A stretch of 8,803 nucleotides of DNA, taken from the NCBI GenBank assembly GCA_019348365.1, contig JAHWJO010000165.1, positions 1-8,803 of the forward strand. Direction: 5' to 3'. The notes beneath the pieces are model-generated. The model was not told the origin of the DNA, searched no databases, and saw only the letters and a list, made by a program, of their open reading frames with translations. Source of the stretch: Armatimonadota bacterium (lineage in GTDB: Bacteria; Armatimonadota; DTGP01; JAHWJO01). A program made the position numbers and the translations under genes. This document shows, piece by piece, positions 5,746 through 8,803 of the stretch (within the stretch, counting starts at the first letter, position 1; the number at the start of each line of letters is the position of its first letter).

Positions 5746-7782
5746 ATGAGTTTCTTATCTGGCACTTCAATGCGTCGGTCCCTTGCCTCATTGATCCTGT
5801 TCGGCGTGATCCTGTCGCTGGCGGGCTGCAGCAATAATCCCTATCCTCCCGGACAGGCCGCTCGACCGGTGATTTACCGTACCATGCCCGAAGATCCCCG
5901 TTCTTTGGATCCCAGTTTCGCCTACACCGTCAGTGAAGCGCAGATCGTGGATCTCATCTATCCCTCCTTTTACCGCTATCACTATCTCAAGCGGGATCCC
6001 TTCGTGCTGGAACTCAATCTCGGCGCGGAGGAGCCGAAGCGGGAGCCCCACGTCGTTACCGAGGTGGAAAAAGGCCGGAAGATTCAGAAGACGGGCGAGG
6101 CATGGACCTTCCGCATCAAGCCGGGCATCCGTTTCCAGGACGATCCCTGCTTTCCCGGCGGCAAGGGGCGCGAAGTGAAGGCCGCCGATTTCCTCTTCAG
6201 CTTTCGCCGGATCGCCGACCCCTCCGTTCACAGCCCGGTCCTCGGCTTTTTCGCGGACAAGATCCTCGGATTCCATGAGTATGCGGAGCGGAACAGCGAA
6301 CTCCTGAAAAAGGGCAAGCTCGCCGACTACTCCGCGCCGGTCGAGGGACTTCAACTCGATCCCAACGATCCCTACACGTTCCGAATCCTGCTCAACCAGC
6401 CGTACCCGCAGCTGCGATACCTGATGGCGATGCATTTCACGACCCCTCAGGCGCACGAGGCGGTGAAAAAATACGGGGATGAGCTGGCGCGCCATCCGGT
6501 GGGCTGCGGCCCGTACGTGCTGGCCGAATTTATCCCCAAGCAGCGAATCGTGTTGAAGGCGAACCCGAACCGTTACCCGGAGTATTATCCCACTGAAGGC
6601 GAGCCGGGCGACCGGGAGAAAGGGCTGTTGAAAGACGCGGGGAAACGGCTGCCCCTGAACGAGATGATCGTTTATTCGACGGTGAAAGAAGGCATCACCG
6701 GCTGGAACCTGTTCCTTCAGGGGTACCTCGACGCCTGGGGCGTCACGCAGGAGAACTACACGCAGGTCATGAGCCGCCAAGGGAGTCTCTCCGGGGAGAT
6801 GAAGCGCAAAGGGGTGCGCCTGGACCGTTCGGTGGGGGCGACGATCGGCTATTTCGCCTTCAATATGGACGATCCGGTCTTCGGCGGGTACACGCCCCAA
6901 AAACGGAAGCTCCGGCAGGCCATTTCCCTGGCCGTCGATTCCCAGGCGTTCATCGACCTGTTCAATCAGGGGCTGGGGGAGAATGCGGACTTCCTCATTC
7001 CGCCGGGGATCTACGGGTATGAGCCCGGTTATCAGAACCCTTACCGCCAGCACAATCCTGAAAAGGCGAAGGCGCTCCTTGCGGAAGCGGGATACCCGAA
7101 CGGCATCGATCCGAAGAGTGGGGAGCGCCTCACCCTCATCCACGACAACACGGCGACCAACGCCGCCGGACGGCAGTTCGTCGGCCTGTTGAAGAAGCAG
7201 ATCGAAGCCATCGGGGTTCGATACGTCTCGCGGAGCTGGCGCAGGCCGGTCTGGGAAGGCCGCGTGGATGAAGGGAAATTCCAGTTCATCGCCTACGGCT
7301 GGCTGGCGGATTACCCGGACCCGGAGAATTTCGTCTTCCTGCTCTACGGCCCCAACGGCCGGGTGAACGGGCGGTCAGGCGTCAACTCCTCGAACTACAA
7401 CAACCCGGAATACAACCGGCTGTTTGAGCAAATGCGTGCGATGGAAGACGGCCCGGAACGCCTGGCCCTCATCCGGAAGATGCGGGACATTGCGGTGGAG
7501 GACAGCCCCTGGATCTACAGGGATCATGACGAGAGCCTGGGGCTGATGTACAACTGGCTTCAGAATGTAAAAACCCACTCCGTGGCGAACGACACGTCGA
7601 AGTACCTGAGCGTCGACGGCCCGTACCGGGTGGAGAAGCAGTTGGACTGGAACCGCCCGAATTACCTGCCGCTGGCGGGAGGCGTGGCGTTCCTCGTGCT
7701 CGGATCGATCCCGGCGGCGGAGGTCGTGCGTCGCCGCCGCCGCCGCAAGCTCCGCCGCAACCGCCCGGAGGTGAATCCCTGA
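5746..7782 (+). CDS. Peptide-type ABC transporter solute-binding lipoprotein (SBP_bac_5) with C-terminal membrane anchor
   Basis: This 678-residue protein belongs to the OppA/DppA family (SBP_bac_5), which captures peptides or similar solutes outside the inner membrane. A lipoprotein signal ends in the lipobox L25-A-G-C28, followed by SNN. The mature part opens with RTMPEDPRSLDPS (about 45-57), as is usual in the family, and carries the late signature YGWLADYPDPENF (517-529). It is longer than the usual 530-550 residues. Part of the extra length is a C-terminal hydrophobic helix (about 641-661) followed by a 17-residue tail with nine Arg and one Lys. Such a helix is not expected in a free or lipid-anchored binding protein. 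The ATG at 5746 was chosen for its ribosome binding site and because it places the lipobox at residue 28. Its stop overlaps the permease start by one base. The substrate cannot be told from sequence; peptides are the default guess. Confidence 0.94.
   Translation: MSFLSGTSMRRSLASLILFGVILSLAGCSNNPYPPGQAARPVIYRTMPEDPRSLDPSFAYTVSEAQIVDLIYPSFYRYHYLKRDPFVLELNLGAEEPKREPHVVTEVEKGRKIQKTGEAWTFRIKPGIRFQDDPCFPGGKGREVKAADFLFSFRRIADPSVHSPVLGFFADKILGFHEYAERNSELLKKGKLADYSAPVEGLQLDPNDPYTFRILLNQPYPQLRYLMAMHFTTPQAHEAVKKYGDELARHPVGCGPYVLAEFIPKQRIVLKANPNRYPEYYPTEGEPGDREKGLLKDAGKRLPLNEMIVYSTVKEGITGWNLFLQGYLDAWGVTQENYTQVMSRQGSLSGEMKRKGVRLDRSVGATIGYFAFNMDDPVFGGYTPQKRKLRQAISLAVDSQAFIDLFNQGLGENADFLIPPGIYGYEPGYQNPYRQHNPEKAKALLAEAGYPNGIDPKSGERLTLIHDNTATNAAGRQFVGLLKKQIEAIGVRYVSRSWRRPVWEGRVDEGKFQFIAYGWLADYPDPENFVFLLYGPNGRVNGRSGVNSSNYNNPEYNRLFEQMRAMEDGPERLALIRKMRDIAVEDSPWIYRDHDESLGLMYNWLQNVKTHSVANDTSKYLSVDGPYRVEKQLDWNRPNYLPLAGGVAFLVLGSIPAAEVVRRRRRRKLRRNRPEVNP
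7767..7774 (+). promoter_or_regulatory. Near-perfect ribosome binding site for the permease gene
   Basis: GGAGGTGA lies 7 bases before ATG 7782, within the last codons of the binding-protein gene. It fixes the permease start and, with the TGATG stop/start overlap, points to coupled translation. Confidence 0.85.
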
Positions 7783-8723
7783 TGTTCCGCTACATCCTGA
7801 GACGGGCGCTCTACGCCGTGCCGATCCTCCTCGGCGTGTCGCTGGTCACCTTCATCCTCTTTTACGCCACCACCCCGCCGGAGCAGATGGCGCGCCGGAA
7901 CATCTCCGCGAAGAACCCCACGCCCGAGCAGATCCAGGAGTGGCTGGTGGAGCACGGCTACGATAAGCCGCTCTCCGTGCAATTCCAGAAGCACATGACC
8001 GAGCTGTTCCTTTTCCGATTCGGCACCTCGGATGCCACCAAGGAACCGATCTGGGACCGCCTGAAGGCCGGCATGGGACCGTCTTTCCTGCTCGGCACAT
8101 TCATCTTTTTTACCGCCCTGGTGGTGAACATCGTTCTCGCGCTGCTCCTCGCCTACTTCCGGGGGACCTACCTCGATTTCTGGGGGACGTTCCTTTGCGT
8201 GCTCCTGATGAGCATCACGGCGCTGGTGTATATCATGGTCGGGCAGTACATCCTGGGCAAGCTCCTCAAATATTTTCCGCTTGCTGGTTATCAGGGGGGA
8301 TGGAACGCCTGGCGGTACCTGATCATGCCGACGATCATCGGCGTGATCTTCGGCCTGGGGTCGAGCGTGCGCTTCTACCGCACCGTCATGCTCGACGAGA
8401 TGAACCAGGACTACGTTCGGACGGCGCGGGCGAAGGGAGTAGGCGAGCGAGCCGTGCTCTTCCGCCATGTGCTTAAGAATGCGGCGATCCCCATCCTCAC
8501 CTCGGTCGTGATGGCGATTCCGTTCCTGATGACGGGGAGCCTCCTCCTCGAATCGTTCTTCGGGATTCCGGGCCTGGGGAGCATGACCGTCGATGCGATC
8601 AACAGCCAGGATTTCGCCGTCATCCGGGCGATGGTCTTCCTGGGGACCGTCCTGTACATCATCGGCGCGGTGCTGACGGACGTGAGCTACGCGGCGGTGG
8701 ACCCGCGCGTGCGGCTGGAATGA
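7782..8723 (+). CDS. ABC transporter inner-membrane permease, DppB/OppB type
   Basis: This 313-residue permease is one of two membrane subunits that form the channel of a peptide-family ABC importer. It starts with the typical MFRYILRRALYAVPILLGVS segment, whose first helix spans about 9-29. About five further helices follow, near 98-123, 130-155, 172-195, 235-262 and 282-305. The cytoplasmic EAA loop that docks on the ATPase is clear at 210-237: DYVRTARAKG (G219) then HVLKNAAIP (P237). The end, DPRVRLE, is usual for the family. The periplasmic loop between helices 1 and 2 (about 30-97) is long, as in other DppB proteins. The gene overlaps the binding-protein gene by one base and should share its transcript. 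A DppC-type permease and ATPases would complete the importer but are not in the window. Confidence 0.96.
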   Translation: MFRYILRRALYAVPILLGVSLVTFILFYATTPPEQMARRNISAKNPTPEQIQEWLVEHGYDKPLSVQFQKHMTELFLFRFGTSDATKEPIWDRLKAGMGPSFLLGTFIFFTALVVNIVLALLLAYFRGTYLDFWGTFLCVLLMSITALVYIMVGQYILGKLLKYFPLAGYQGGWNAWRYLIMPTIIGVIFGLGSSVRFYRTVMLDEMNQDYVRTARAKGVGERAVLFRHVLKNAAIPILTSVVMAIPFLMTGSLLLESFFGIPGLGSMTVDAINSQDFAVIRAMVFLGTVLYIIGAVLTDVSYAAVDPRVRLE

Positions 8724-8803
8724 TCCAACAGATGAACACAGATAAAGCATTCATGTGCATCAAGCTAAGAGTTTAGGGAGGGAGCGATAGAAAGAGGGAA
8801 GTT
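8724..8803 (+). other. Non-coding tail after the permease with a short tandem motif
   Basis: These 80 bases to the window edge hold no gene of convincing length. ACAGATGA (8728-8735) and ACAGATAA (8738-8745) form an imperfect direct repeat with a 10-base period. The purine-rich end (GGGAGGGAGCGATAG, AGAGGGAAG) could include a ribosome binding site for a gene starting beyond the window. No terminator hairpin was seen. Confidence 0.4.

Noticed and set aside
5788..7143. 451-codon frame on the - strand opposite the binding-protein gene
   Set aside because: It is antisense to a well-supported SBP_bac_5 gene and shows no domain or signal of its own; its length comes from high GC.
7662..8750. 362-codon frame on the - strand opposite the permease
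   Set aside because: It is rich in His, Arg, Asp and Glu, has no motif, and is antisense to a clear DppB-type permease.
8732..8776. 15-codon mini-frame starting MNTDKAF
   Set aside because: It falls in the repeat-like spacer, has no ribosome binding site, and its length is as expected by chance.

Overview
The window holds five complete protein genes, all on the + strand, in three blocks separated by short, more AT-rich spacers. The coding DNA is GC-rich, two genes start with TTG, and ribosome binding sites of the GGAGG type precede several starts. Secreted proteins carrying the DUF1587/1592/1588/1585 and DUF1552 domains are typical of Planctomycetota, Verrucomicrobiota, Acidobacteriota and Armatimonadota. 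A Gram-negative environmental bacterium of one of these groups is the best guess, but the phylum cannot be fixed from this sequence. No RNA genes, CRISPR arrays, insertion sequences or phage genes were seen.

Block 1 (about 124-1998) is a LytS/BtsS-type membrane sensor histidine kinase. It has a multi-pass LYT sensor, a GAF-like domain with a cysteine cluster, a His_kinase domain with the phosphoacceptor histidine, and an ATPase domain whose last glycine box is degenerate. No LytTR response regulator lies in the window.

Block 2 (2210-5517) is a tightly coupled pair. The first gene is an exported planctomycete-type cytochrome c-like protein with two CxxCH motifs. The second is a Tat-exported DUF1552 (HXXSHH) protein. 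Both start with TTG and they overlap by 4 bases. A strong intrinsic terminator at 5545-5590 closes the block. The biochemical role of this widespread pair is, to my knowledge, not established.

Block 3 (5746-8723, with a probable promoter near 5626) starts an oligopeptide/dipeptide-type ABC importer: a lipoprotein solute-binding protein overlapping by 1 base with a DppB/OppB-type inner-membrane permease. The binding protein has an unusual extra C-terminal membrane helix with an arginine-rich tail. The second permease and the ATPases are not in the window, and 80 non-coding bases follow the permease.

Nothing here amounts to a wholly new system. The best leads are the doubly anchored binding protein, the uncharacterised cytochrome/DUF1552 pair, the altered kinase ATP-binding box, and the structured leader of the transporter block with its repeated AACGTT palindromes.
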